A stretch of DNA of 64,000 nucleotides from Pyrenopolyporus hunteri (Eukaryota > Ascomycota > Sordariomycetes > Xylariales > Hypoxylaceae), in assembly GCA_902806595.1 (NCBI GenBank), contig CADCXC010000038.1, positions 4,526,001 through 4,590,000 of the forward strand. The letters are read 5' to 3'. The stretch's first letter is position 1. The number at the start of each line of letters is the position of its first letter. Under the pieces are notes generated by a model. That model had not been told where the DNA came from. It saw only the letters and a list, made by a program, of their open reading frames with translations, and made no database searches. The position numbers were made by a program, and so were the translations under genes. This document shows, one piece after another, positions 1 through 10,251 of the stretch.

Positions 1-1083
1 AGACGACCCTCCCATCGTCAGCATATATACCCGATTCCGAAACTGAGCTAGCTTGGTATCGACGAACGTCGTCCAGGTTCAGTAGGTCGCGGAACTGTAC
101 TGCGTCTTCCGCATTGATCGGCTTGTCGTGAGCACAGGCGCTCGGGTCAAAAAAGTGAATAACACCCTTTCCTGAGCGCACTGCCAGAGCATGGGCCGTC
201 ATGGCCATGTCCTGTGCCTCCTGAAGGGATTCTGATTGAATAAAGGTCCATCCCGAGTTCCTGATGGCGGTGATGGCAGAGTAGTCGGGGAAATCAGCTG
301 GGTATAGAGATACGTGAATGACGACTGGGTATGTTGCTAGCTTATACAAATGCGCAATGGAAGGGAGGAGAATAGTTGAAGTAGTGGTTACGGAGGTGAG
401 GCGGCCGGAACGAATCGGTGCGAAAACGGAGAGGAGGGGATCGGTGTTGTGTCGAACGGATTGTATCTGGCGCCATTTAGTATACCGGCGAGATTTATGT
501 ATTACATACGGGGTGAGGGGAACACACCTCCGGAACGGAGTTTTCTGCTTTAGCGACTAGACTCTGGTCTTTTCTCGTAGCATATCTCTTAAGGTGGGAA
601 GAAAACGCTGAGTCTTCCGCTCGCGACGGCTGGACCGAGATGATGACATCGCTGGCGAGATACGCAATTCGCGCCACTGCAATGGTCGGGGAAGTTAGTT
701 AAATCGTCTAGCATTTTTATTTACAAGAATCTGATGTGTTTTGTGCCAATTGGAGTAGAAGCAGGAGAGATATAGGCATTGTTTGGGTTGATAGATGGCA
801 ATGTAGATAGATGTCGTGTGAGTGAGGCAAGTTAAGCTGGGAACATTAAGGGTTCGAATTGGAAGCGGGATTGGATGGCGGGGTACATGCGAAGCGCTGA
901 GGGGATGGGATAGGTAGGGATAGGTACGTAATAGTGTGCTGAATTAGAGCGCATTAGAAGCTATCAGTTAGGCGACTTACCTGCCTCTTCGGGCGTGCGA
1001 ATCTGGATATTCTGCGTGGCCATGTCGGACCCTGACTTTGAAGCAGCAGCAGAGGAATCTGCTTTTCCAAAGAGAAACGACAT
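1..1083 (-). CDS. met5: Assimilatory sulfite reductase, hemoprotein (MET5/ECM17-type) subunit, 5' part only
   Basis: This is the N-terminal part (about 239 residues) of a protein that runs off the left window edge. Three exons join in phase: 981-1083, 528-676 and 1-466. Introns are 677-980 (GTAAGT..TTGCAG, branch CTAAC) and 467-527. The protein contains DPLLSVFAPIRSGRLTSVTT, YPVVIHVSLYPADFPDYSAI and GVIHFFDP, which resemble the pyruvate:ferredoxin-oxidoreductase-like N-terminal domain of yeast Ecm17. In that family, flavodoxin and siroheme/4Fe-4S sulfite reductase domains follow, and the enzyme reduces sulfite to sulfide with NADPH together with MET10. Those later domains lie outside the window. 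The start ATG at 1083 is the first in frame; a second Met, 20 residues on, is an alternative. MET10 shares a similar N-terminal domain, so the subunit identity is likely rather than certain. Confidence 0.72.
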
Positions 1084-2674
1084 GCTGGCCCCTCTACATA
1101 TAAAAATTCAAGCCTACGGCTAGAAACAAAAATTCCCCGGCATTGACACAGGCAGATAGGGCAAGGTGGAAATTCTAGACGATGGCGACAGCGCGACTAA
1201 GATAGTTCAGACCCCGAATGTGGAACTTTTTATGGCCCCGCAAATGCAATTAGTCCGTCATTCACTGCAATCACGCAATCGTCTTAGCCTTGAGTCTTTA
1301 GCATCTTCTACCAATAGACATTAACATTTTGTCAGAAAACGCCATCGTTGGCCAACCAGATTCCTGGGTTAGGCCTCGCATCATCTCGAACCGGTAATCG
1401 GGCAAACCCCATATTCTCCCTTCCAATCAGCTTAAGTTCCTTAGCCGTCTACGCCAAGGGACCGAGAGCCGTTGGCATGTTTTAACTCCTGTTGAAACCA
1501 CTGTTAAGGAGACATATGAATTTCATTTTAATTGCCGTCGTAAATTTGATATGTGTAACTCTTAAAACTATCTATTCTCCGGCGAGCTTCGGGGTACCAA
1601 TTAAGGTTGTACCCGTTGATTTGCCGTCTTAGAATACCTCAACACCGATAGCCGCAGCACTTACACGCAGCACTTATAAGACCCTCTATAAACATGTTAG
1701 ACATTTATAACCGTAAGTCCAACTTTGAAAAATTGGAAATTGGAGAGTACATAACAAGTCTCTTACTGCTTGGCTTAGGCGTATCATTCGTGAGTAATTT
1801 TAGCCTGTTTATAGGAACAATAGAGAATACGGAGCTAGATTAAAATAGTTATAAGCGGCATTGAAACCCGTATCCTGCTTTCTCCCCAACGTCCATCGTG
1901 TTTAATGTTTCACAGGCTTAGTAATAAGGGGTATAACATCGAATCCCGAAAAGTTTCCGAAGTGAAAAGGACCATACTTTAGTAGTCTACCCTTGAGGAT
2001 ATACTTACCTAGGTAGGTAGCTATGTAGTGCTATAGCGGCGTAATGATTTAAAAGCGATAGGCTCAAAGTTCAGGAAAAGAAATATTAGATTGTTGACGG
2101 TACATGTCCGGGGAAAACCTGAATCCAAATCACAGGTCAAAGAGTATTTCTAGCAATATTGAAGACCCTCCATACCATTCGATCCCAGAAAAAAAGAGAA
2201 GAGGACATGACCTAAAAGGATTTCTACACGGAGCATGCGCCACAATATCAGCTGAGAGAGCCCTGTAAGCCTCATGGCTAAGCCTCAGCTTTATCAGAGA
2301 TGCGCTGAGTCAGCGCCTACGGGATCCGGAGATCGGGCAAGGTCTCTCGACGTTCCATTGACTTGTCCCGCACTCGCGTCATAGCAACCGCTGTCAGTGG
2401 CACCACCTGCCTCGACGACCACCACCACCACCAACGGCGCCTATCGTGACGGGCGTGGGGCTAAAAAGCTTAACGCAAATAATTTAGTTACGTATCTCGA
2501 GTACTGTTCCAGGCACCCTAACTAGAGAAAGGAAAAGCAGAACTCAAACTTACCAATTGACTAGCTTGACAAAGAAAAAGACTTGAAATTCTTTGGCCAA
2601 AATTAAACAGTCAAAAGCAAATTTGCGACAATTCACCCGCCTCTCGTTGGGCACAACATCCTGGTTCGGGTTTC
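1084..2674. other. Intergenic region upstream of sulfite reductase and rki1 (divergent)
   Basis: About 1.6 kb without a supportable gene between two divergently transcribed genes. It is AT-rich in the middle and carries one copy of the TACCTAGGTAGGTAG-type motif near 2006-2020. A (CCACCA)-like run lies near 2418-2432. Both promoters must lie here. No open frame has coding character. Confidence 0.6.
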
Positions 2675-3769
2675 ATGAATCCGCCATTACCGCGGGCTGT
2701 AGCAAGTGCATCATCATCGTCAACAACCCGGTTCTCCCTAAGCACCAGCCCACGTGCGGTATTTAGAGGCTATTCTGCATCTAGGGCCGTATTTACTTTC
2801 AGCCCGCTCAGCCGCACTATACAACAACAGCAGCAGCAGCAGCAGCGGAAGAACTCTCACTTACCGCCCAATCACCCAACCGCGGCCTTTTCAACCTCCG
2901 CTCCGCGCAGCAGCAGCAGAAAGGAAAATCAGGATACAATGGCCAACCTGATCGAGTCAGCCAAGCGGGCCGCGTGCCGTCAGGCCGTGGCGGACTACTT
3001 CCGGCCGGACTTCACGTACGTGGGGATCGGGAGCGGGAGCACGATCGCGTACGTGGTGGAGGCGATCGGGGAGATGGGGCCGGCGGTGACGGGGAAGATG
3101 AAGTTCGTGCCGACGGGGTCGGGGTCGACGACGCTGATCCGGGCCGCGGGGCTCAGCGTGCTGCAGGTGCCCGACCTGCTGCTCGAGATCCCCGAGTCGT
3201 CCGCCGTGCGCCAGCCCATCGACATCTACTTCGACGGCGCCGACGAGGTCGACGCCGAGCTCAACTGCATCAAGGGCGGCGGCGCCTGCCACTTCCAGGA
3301 GAAGCTCGTCTCCCGCCTGTCCAAGTCCTTCGTCTGCGTCGCCGACAGCCGCAAGAAGGTCGACCGTCTGCTGACTAACTGGGCTTACGTGCCCGTCGAG
3401 GTCGCGCCCATGGGCGCCGAGTACGTGCGCCGCGAGCTGCTGCGCATCGGGAGTACCGACCCCAAGATCCGGACGTCGGGGCCCACATTCATCCGCACCA
3501 TCACGGACAACCACAACTACATCATCGACGCGCCGTTCCCTCAGCTGTTGCTGAACAGAGAGGCCGACAAGCAGGACACGACCAAGGGCCTCTGGACACC
3601 GGACACCCTTCTGGCGCGGATCAAGGGCATCTTTGGCGTGTTAGAGGTGGGCATCTTCTCGGGGCTTAATGGTCCGCAGGTAGCGAATCTGGGCTCGGAA
3701 ATAGAAGGGGTGAAGCCGGTGAAGGCGTACTTTGGCACGCCAGACGGCAAAGTAGAGACGCTGGGATAA
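2675..3769 (+). CDS. rki1: Ribose-5-phosphate isomerase A, with presequence-like N-terminal extension
   Basis: The enzyme interconverts ribose-5-phosphate and ribulose-5-phosphate in the non-oxidative pentose phosphate pathway. The intron-free frame from 2675 gives 364 residues. The conserved RpiA domain starts only near residue 89, at an internal ATG (2939, MANLIESAKRAACRQAVADY), which would give a normal 276-residue enzyme. RpiA motifs are clear: GIGSGSTIAYVVEAIG, DGADEVDAELNCIKGGGACH and the EKLV segment. The first 88 residues are Ser/Arg-rich, nearly lack acidic residues until the end, and hold a Gln run (2821-2847), so they look like a mitochondrial presequence or a translated leader. 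Neither start is proven. Bases from about 2950 to 3530 are much more GC-rich than the gene ends. It converges on ypt6. Confidence 0.92.
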   Translation: MNPPLPRAVASASSSSTTRFSLSTSPRAVFRGYSASRAVFTFSPLSRTIQQQQQQQQRKNSHLPPNHPTAAFSTSAPRSSSRKENQDTMANLIESAKRAACRQAVADYFRPDFTYVGIGSGSTIAYVVEAIGEMGPAVTGKMKFVPTGSGSTTLIRAAGLSVLQVPDLLLEIPESSAVRQPIDIYFDGADEVDAELNCIKGGGACHFQEKLVSRLSKSFVCVADSRKKVDRLLTNWAYVPVEVAPMGAEYVRRELLRIGSTDPKIRTSGPTFIRTITDNHNYIIDAPFPQLLLNREADKQDTTKGLWTPDTLLARIKGIFGVLEVGIFSGLNGPQVANLGSEIEGVKPVKAYFGTPDGKVETLG

Positions 3770-4132
3770 GTGCCACTCTCATAGATGGAACTGGTTTCCC
3801 CGGAACGATTATGAAGCGTAGACTGCGCATACAGATCTATATTTGGTATAACGAGGGCATATAAAAAAAGCGCGGGACACAATTCTCATTTCAGACTCTT
3901 ATATCGTTCGAACTAAAATATTAAAATCTGAAAGGGTGATTACACATACTAATCGTCATACCTTTAATGCTTGTGCTAGTCTTCTTCTCGTTACTTGGTT
4001 TCGTAGGATGGTTCGTATTATACAACACTTTTTTCTGCTGCTTCATTCGCTATGCACGGAAATATCCTGCTCGATGCTCGCTTCCCTCTCTCCGGGGGCC
4101 GGTGTTTCTCCCTCAACCTGGGCATCCTGTTA
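3770..4132. terminator. Convergent 3' region between rki1 and ypt6
   Basis: 363 bp separating the stop codons of rki1 (+) and ypt6 (-). It must hold both 3' UTRs and polyadenylation sites. The stretch 3890-3930 is AT-rich. No other feature is seen. Confidence 0.45.
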
Positions 4133-5123
4133 CTAGCATGCGCATCCCTCCTGTTGGGACGTTTGGGTGTTGGTCTTGACATCGATCACTGCAATACGTT
4201 AGCCCGACGATATCTCCCTACGTTCCGAGTATCACGGGAGTGACCTACTCTGTGATGAAGCCTGAGCCGCGGCATCCGTTCCCTCCATACCGGGTAGAGC
4301 CTGTGCTATCCTTCTGAAGAGGTTCTTCACGTTGTGACCTAACTTCGCGCTCGTCTCGACGAACATCAGGTTGTTCTTCTTGGCCTCTTCTTCGCCTTGT
4401 GCCGTGGTGACCTCTCGCTTTTCGTTTAAGTCTGTCTTATTACCCACCAGCACAATGATCACGTCGTTGCCCCGTTCCGCGCGCACGTCGTCGATCCATT
4501 TCTTCGTGTTCTGGAATGACTTCGCATCTGCATATTTGTATTAGTATCCCTGCCGCCGAATCCGTAAGGCTAGGGGAGGACTTGGGTTGGTTCGCACTTG
4601 AAATATCGTAGACAACTACCGCAACACTCGAATCCCGGATGTACGAGGGGATCAGACTCCTGAATCTCTCCTGGCCTGCCGTATCCCAGAGCTGTAGTCG
4701 CACCGTTCGGTCCTCAAGGTACATTGTCTATCCCTTGCCAGTTAGTCGACCTGGACCCCGTCATCATCGTTCGTTTTAGCCAGCCTTAACCTACCTTCGA
4801 GAGAAAGTCGATACCGATCGTAGCTTGATACATGTTGTCGAAAGAGTCGTACATAAATCGGGTTATCAGGGACGTCTTGCCAACTAAACCGAACGTCTAC
4901 TATTAGCTACTACCTCGGGTGTGTATTGCGTTCCGTGAAGGCCATCGTGCCATCGTTCGCTCGTGGCGTGTGAGAGGGTAGGTCGCATACCGCTTTGTTC
5001 ACCGAGAAACACCAACCTAATGAACGTCAGGAACTGTACCTAAGGTATACGAAGAGACGGGCGGTAATACTTGAATTTCTTCAACGGGTTGTTGTACCCG
5101 CCTGCTCCTCCAGCCTGTGCCAT
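4133..5123 (-). CDS. ypt6: Rab6-family small GTPase (Ypt6/Ryh1)
   Basis: This Golgi/endosome Rab controls retrograde vesicle traffic to the trans-Golgi. Six exons join in phase to 210 residues: 5071-5123, 4991-5016, 4795-4883, 4598-4727, 4249-4527 and 4133-4188. All GTPase motifs are present: P-loop GEQSVGKTS (split by an intron), switch I with the Rab6-type YQATIGIDF, WDTAGQERFRSLIPSYIRDS, NKTD and ETSAK. The last exon is tiny and encodes the C-terminal Cys-Ala-Cys, a CXC double-geranylgeranylation signal. Without that intron the frame would end 84 codons after 4486 with no prenylation site, so the splice at 4189-4248 is well supported. The 26-nt second exon is also unusually short. Confidence 0.94.
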
Positions 5124-5931
5124 GTTCGCTCTGGGTTCCGTATGTTGTCGTGTTGCAGCGCTATTTCGTCGGTGGTCGGTAGTCGATAAATCTTAAGAGC
5201 CCGCCTGAAGCTGGTAGTTCAGATGGGTGGGATTTACAGGGTATGGCGAACAATGAAGTCGGAAGCCGAGAGTCAGGCGGTCAGGGAACTCAAAGATGTT
5301 CTACTTTAAAACTGGAAGGGGAGAAAAATGAATTAAATAGCTAGACAGGATTATTGACTGTTTAGTTTGTTCGTGTCTTTTCGGGGGCGGTGGAAGAAAA
5401 AGACGTCGACTATTGAAAGTTGTTCCTTCCAGCTTGACCTGCAAAAGGAGGTAGTCCCTTTTCCCATGTACGAAAAATGCGCTTGGGCTTGCAGCCTTAA
5501 CCCATTAGTAGATTTGGCTTAGAACTGGGGTCGATGGGGCGACGTAACGGGGCTATCGTTGCCAATCGATAGGAGAGGTACCCTGGCCTGCTTAAAGGAG
5601 AAAAGGCCGACAGTCCGACCAGCAGCCATTACATAAGCCTCACAAGACAAATTCCATCCTATAATATCTACTTAGGTTCTGGGTCCTTGGCATTGGAAAG
5701 ATTTCAATTTCTTATCTTATCGCAAAAGGCCGACTCTACGAAGTACCTAAACTAAATTATCGACCCTGCGTTTGTAAAAATTTCTGGTTTCAACAGCCCC
5801 ACTACCATCCGCGATTCGTGAAGTCCAATATACTTCGAGCTTCGAGCAGCCTGATCTCGAATGTTTCCATAGGAAAACCAGACATTATCAACCAAGGCCT
5901 ACTCGAGATCGCCGAGGCCCCCATATCAATT
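5124..5931. other. Intergenic region, shared upstream region of ypt6 and nop53
   Basis: About 0.8 kb between divergently transcribed ypt6 (-) and nop53 (+). A frame without stops extends from about 5818 into nop53 but has no ATG before 5932, so it is probably 5' UTR. No other gene or repeat is seen. Confidence 0.5.
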
Positions 5932-7303
5932 ATGCCAGTCATACAACCTTTAAAGGGGCCGACCGATGCCCCTGCGACTTACAAGCAGCCGTCGAGAAAG
6001 GGTAAAAAGGCATGGAGGAAGAATGTTGACGTTACAGAAGTCGAGAAGGGTCTTGAGGAGCTGAATGAGGAAATCATCAAGGGGTTCGTACGCGATACTT
6101 ATATTCCTAACTTGCGTCAAGCTGACCCAATTACTGTGCAGCGGTGTACTTGCTGAGCGGCCCTCCGAAGAACTCTTCATCGTCGATACAGTTGGTGACC
6201 CCTCGCTACCGAAGAAGTTCCCAAAGCATACTTCGAAATCTCTAAAGGCCGATGAGATTATCGCCGCCCGCTCAGCCGTCCCTGCTGTTTCCCTACGCAA
6301 ACGCCCGGGGGATAAGACTACTGATGGTATTCTCCCAGCCAAGAGACCGCGGAGAGAATATGTCACACAAAAGGAACTCTCTCGACTGCGCAAGGTAGCG
6401 GATGGTTCCCACGATTCCACGGTCGAAGTCGTGGATGCTTCGTTCGACCCGTGGGGAGCAGATGCCGAGCCTAAAACGCTGGCACCTATAGAGGACAAGC
6501 GGGTCGAAAAGAAAAAGGCCCCTAAGTCTATGTCGCAAAAGCCAATCTCGCTATTAGCCAGCGGAAAGACGCCTAAAGCTGTACCGAAGCCTACTGGAGG
6601 ATACAGCTATAACCCGGCCTTCAACGACTACGAAGCTCGCTATACCGAGGAGTCTAATAAAGCCGTCGAAGCAGAGCGCAAGCGCCTAGAGGCCGAAGAG
6701 GCCGAACGCCTCAAGCAAGAAGCGGCGGCTAGGTCAGCCGCTGAGGCAGAGGCAGCTGAGGCTCGGGCAGAATTGTCGGAGTGGGACGAAGATTCGGAAT
6801 GGGAAGGTTTCCAGAGTGGCGGCGAGGAGCTCAAGGTCAGCGCCAAAAGACCAGAACGTAAAACTCAGGCACAGCGAAACAGAATTAAAAGGCGAAAGGA
6901 AGAAGAGCGCCGACTGAAACACGAAGCTAAGACCAAGGTCCGAAAGGCTCAGATGGAGGAAATCAAACGAATCGCGCAAGAAGTCGCTGAGCGCGAGCGG
7001 GAACAAAACTTAGCTCTCGCAAACATGGAACAGAGCGAGAGCAGCGCCGATGACAACGACGAGGAGGTCCGTCGCCGCCAACTAGGCAGGCTAAAGCTAC
7101 CGGAGAAGGATCTGGAGCTTGTCCTACCGGATGAATTACAAGATTCCTTACGCCTCTTGAAGCCTGAAGGCAACTTGTTGAAGGACCGGTATCGCAGCTT
7201 ACTTATAAGAGGAAAAATGGAGGCCCGAAGGAGGATACCATTCAAGAAGCAGGCGAAGACCAAGCTCACAGAGAAGTGGGCTTACAAAGACTTTAGCATT
7301 TAG
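5932..7303 (+). CDS. nop53: Ribosome biogenesis protein Nop53 (GLTSCR2 family)
   Basis: Nop53 is a nucleolar factor of late 60S maturation that recruits the exosome and Mtr4 to pre-ribosomes. Two exons (5932-6083 and 6142-7303) join to 437 residues. The intron has a GTTCGT donor and GTGCAG acceptor. Diagnostic segments are KKAWRKNVDVTEVEKGLEE near the N-terminus, then AERPSEELFIVDTVGDP, and a C-terminal LPEKDLELVLPDELQDSLR followed by basic KDRYRSLLIRGK and RRRIPFKKQAKTKLTEKWAYK. A long Glu/Ala/Arg-rich coiled-coil fills residues of about 215-345. The start is the first ATG in the conserved frame. Codon use is ordinary. Confidence 0.92.
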
Positions 7304-8154
7304 GGATTAGCTACGAAATACTCCGGGGGGAAGCGAGCAATGTAGGTATCTGATGCCCAATAAAGAGCATGCATACGAGAAGAAATTTGATGTTTTGATA
7401 GGCTCGGCCTTCGCGGCCCTACGTATACGCCGGGAACAAGCCGAGCGATTTATCGATCAACCAAATTTGTATTGTCACGTTCTAACGCACCTCTTTTTTT
7501 AGAGAATCAACCCCTGTCTCATAGAATATTCGATGGGTCCCTGACTCTTTTCACGTCTTATAGCACATATCTACTCAGACGAGAGGGAAATTATTAAAAT
7601 ATCTCCAGATGATTTTCGCTATGAATACATAGTAACTATATCGTCGGTAAGCATCAAAGCACCTAATGCTACAAACCCCAACGCATTAGACGGGCACATG
7701 TCTCGATGCTAGGTACCTTGGCAGGCACTACAGTGGATCGAGATAAGCCTGTAAGCCTGAAATTCTGCGCGCTATTTCCATTGTGGGTGACGGCGATCGG
7801 GGGTCCCACTCCAGCGGGTACGTAGTATGACGCACTATATGCGCAGTCGGGGAATCTCTATAACACAAGAATTTTGACCAAGGAAGCGGAAGCGGAAGGG
7901 GAAGGGTAAGTAAGGCAAGGGCAAGACAATTCCTTCCTCCACGAAGAATTCCAAGGCCAAATCCTTTCAATTAGAGCTTAATTCGCTAATTTTTCATTTT
8001 CATTTTTAATTTTTCCCTTTCTGATTAGGAGGATTACATATTTGTTCATCCTCCTATTCCCCTCAATCTTCTCATCCTCCTTTCACTCGACATGCCGCCT
8101 CCTTGCTTATAGTCCCTCTCCTTTGTATGCTCGGATCAGTGAATATAGGTATAG
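7304..8154. other. Intergenic region between nop53 and nde1
   Basis: 850 bp with a pyrimidine-rich stretch (7980-8130) just before the NDE1 start, typical of fungal promoters or 5' UTRs. A GGAAGC/GGAAGG-type short repeat lies at about 7884-7915. The open frame at 7728-7970 (-) shows no coding character. Confidence 0.5.
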
Positions 8155-10251
8155 ATGATGTCGTCACAGCTAGGAGCTGCCAGGGCCCTTGCTCTTCGCG
8201 TCGGCCGCCAGAGCTCTCCTAGCTATAACCTCACATCCTCAATCCTAATAAAACCAAGACGCGCCCATGCTCGCCAATTCAATATCCTATCCCGACCGAA
8301 TGCTCCGAAAGAAAACGACACCACGAAAGCTGTTCAATGGCTGTTCCCGTCGCGGCGCGTTGTTCGCACAATCTCGGGGAAACCGCTTCCACAGAGGCGA
8401 TCGGTGATCCTTAACTTCGCATATCGCACAGCTGCGATAGTTGGTACGGGAATCGGATTCATGGCAGCGCTGTTCGCCGGGTTTTTTATATACGATGCGA
8501 CAACATATAAGGAGTCGTCGGTTACCTTCGGTGATTGTCATGTGTCGGAAGCCGCGCTATCCCCCCGCCGAGGAGGACCCAAGAACCTACCCATCGTAGA
8601 AGCTCTGCTTGACGATGATGACAGCGAGGAAGCCAAGAGGAGGAAGACGAAACCTCGACTTGTGATTTTAGGCGGCGGTTGGGGAAGCGTCGCGCTTCTC
8701 AAACAGCTCAGTCCCGACGATTACCACGTTACGGTCATTAGCCCTAAGAACTACTTCCTATTTACTCCCATGCTACCATCTGCAACCGTCGGTACCCTAG
8801 AAATGCGAAGTCTAGTCGAGCCTATCCGTAGAATATTGGCTAGAGTCGGCGGACACTACCTTCGGGCATCAGCTGAGGACGTTGAGTTTTCGCACAAATT
8901 GGTCGAAGTGTCGCAGGTAGATGCTCGGGGACAAGAGGTCAGATTCTACATACCGTACGACAAGCTGGTCATCGCAGTTGGATCTGTTACGAATCCCCAC
9001 GGGGTCAAAGGACTCGAGAACTGCTTCTTCCTCAAAGATATTAACGACGCCCGAATGATCCGAAATCAAGTTATGAGGAACTTGGAGCTTGCTTGTCTCC
9101 CTACAACAGCCGACGACGAGCGTAAGAGATTATTGTCGTTTGTGGTCAGCGGCGGAGGTCCCACGGGTGTCGAATTTGCTGCTGAGCTATTTGACTTATT
9201 AAATGAAGATCTAACTAGGAGATTCCCACGACTTTTGCGCAACGAAATCTCGGTCCACCTGATACAGAGTCGCGGACACATTCTTAACACTTACGACGAG
9301 GCCCTCTCTAAATACGCCGAAGAGCGATTTGCCCGCGACCAGGTTGAAGTGCTGGTTAATTCTAGAGTGAAAGAAGTGCAGAAAGATAAGATCATATTCA
9401 CACAGAAGACCGAAGACGGCAGTATAATTACCAAGGAACTTCCAATGGGATTCTGTCTGTGGTCAACCGGTGTTTCTCAATCCGAGTTGTGTCGGCGAAT
9501 CGCTGCCAGATTAGGACCGGTACAGAGTAACCGTCATGCTCTAGAGACCGACAGTCATCTGCGACTTAACGGTACGCCTCTCGGTGACGTCTATGCGATC
9601 GGCGACTGCTCAACCGTCCAGAATAACATTGCCGACAACGTCGTCACCTTTCTACGCGGACACGCTTTCAAACAGGGCAAGGACCCCGAAACTGTCGAGC
9701 TCCATTTCAGCGATTGGTGCGCCGTAGCTTCGGACGTCAAGCGGCGCTTCCCGCAGGCAGCCTCGCACTTGAAGCGCCTAGATAAGCTTTTCGCGCAGTT
9801 CGATAAAGACCAGTCAGGCACGCTAGACTTCGGCGAGCTTAGGGAGCTTTTGAAGCAGATCGATAGCAAGCTCACTTCGTTACCAGCCACAGCGCAACGC
9901 GCCAACCAGCAGGGAATATACCTCGCCAACAAATTCAACAAGTTGGCAATTTGCGCTCCGGGGTTGCGCGCTAACGACATCCGCGACGGCGATCTCGACG
10001 AGGCTTGCTACAAGGCCTTCGAGTACCATCACCTAGGCAGTCTAGCATACGTCGGCAACAGTGCCGTGTTTGACCTTGGCGGCGGATGGGGCATCACTGG
10101 CGGGTTGTGGGCCGTGTACGCTTGGCGCAGCGTGTACTTCGCGCAGAGCGTAGGCGTACGCACAAGGGTGTTGATGGCAATGGACTGGGCAAAGAGAGGC
10201 CTGTTCGGTCGAGGTACGGAAACGCCAATCACTCCCCCTTATCTCTATTAA
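8155..10251 (+). CDS. nde1: External alternative NADH dehydrogenase with EF-hand (NDE1 type)
   Basis: This is a single-subunit, non-proton-pumping NADH:ubiquinone oxidoreductase of the inner mitochondrial membrane, facing the intermembrane space. The intron-free frame gives 698 residues. Residues 1-75 are Arg/Ser-rich like a presequence, followed by a hydrophobic segment (about 94-115, IVGTGIGFMAALFAGFFIYD) that would anchor it. The FAD-binding dinucleotide fold has ILGGGWGSVALLKQL near 171, and the NADH fold has VVSGGGPTGVEFAAEL near 330. An inserted EF-hand loop, DKDQSGTLDFGE, sits near residue 550, as in the calcium-binding Neurospora NDE-1. The C-terminal hydrophobic part (GGGWGITGGLWAVYAWRSVYF) is also typical. 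A second ATG directly follows the first. Confidence 0.95.
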   Translation: MMSSQLGAARALALRVGRQSSPSYNLTSSILIKPRRAHARQFNILSRPNAPKENDTTKAVQWLFPSRRVVRTISGKPLPQRRSVILNFAYRTAAIVGTGIGFMAALFAGFFIYDATTYKESSVTFGDCHVSEAALSPRRGGPKNLPIVEALLDDDDSEEAKRRKTKPRLVILGGGWGSVALLKQLSPDDYHVTVISPKNYFLFTPMLPSATVGTLEMRSLVEPIRRILARVGGHYLRASAEDVEFSHKLVEVSQVDARGQEVRFYIPYDKLVIAVGSVTNPHGVKGLENCFFLKDINDARMIRNQVMRNLELACLPTTADDERKRLLSFVVSGGGPTGVEFAAELFDLLNEDLTRRFPRLLRNEISVHLIQSRGHILNTYDEALSKYAEERFARDQVEVLVNSRVKEVQKDKIIFTQKTEDGSIITKELPMGFCLWSTGVSQSELCRRIAARLGPVQSNRHALETDSHLRLNGTPLGDVYAIGDCSTVQNNIADNVVTFLRGHAFKQGKDPETVELHFSDWCAVASDVKRRFPQAASHLKRLDKLFAQFDKDQSGTLDFGELRELLKQIDSKLTSLPATAQRANQQGIYLANKFNKLAICAPGLRANDIRDGDLDEACYKAFEYHHLGSLAYVGNSAVFDLGGGWGITGGLWAVYAWRSVYFAQSVGVRTRVLMAMDWAKRGLFGRGTETPITPPYLY

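Noticed and set aside
2957..3514. Long antisense open frame (185 codons) over rki1
   Set aside because: It lies opposite strongly conserved RpiA codons in GC-rich DNA; Ala/Gly/Arg/Asp-rich content is typical of a composition shadow.
5818..5931. Upstream in-frame extension of nop53
   Set aside because: The frame is open but has no ATG before 5932, and the protein from 5932 begins exactly like Nop53.
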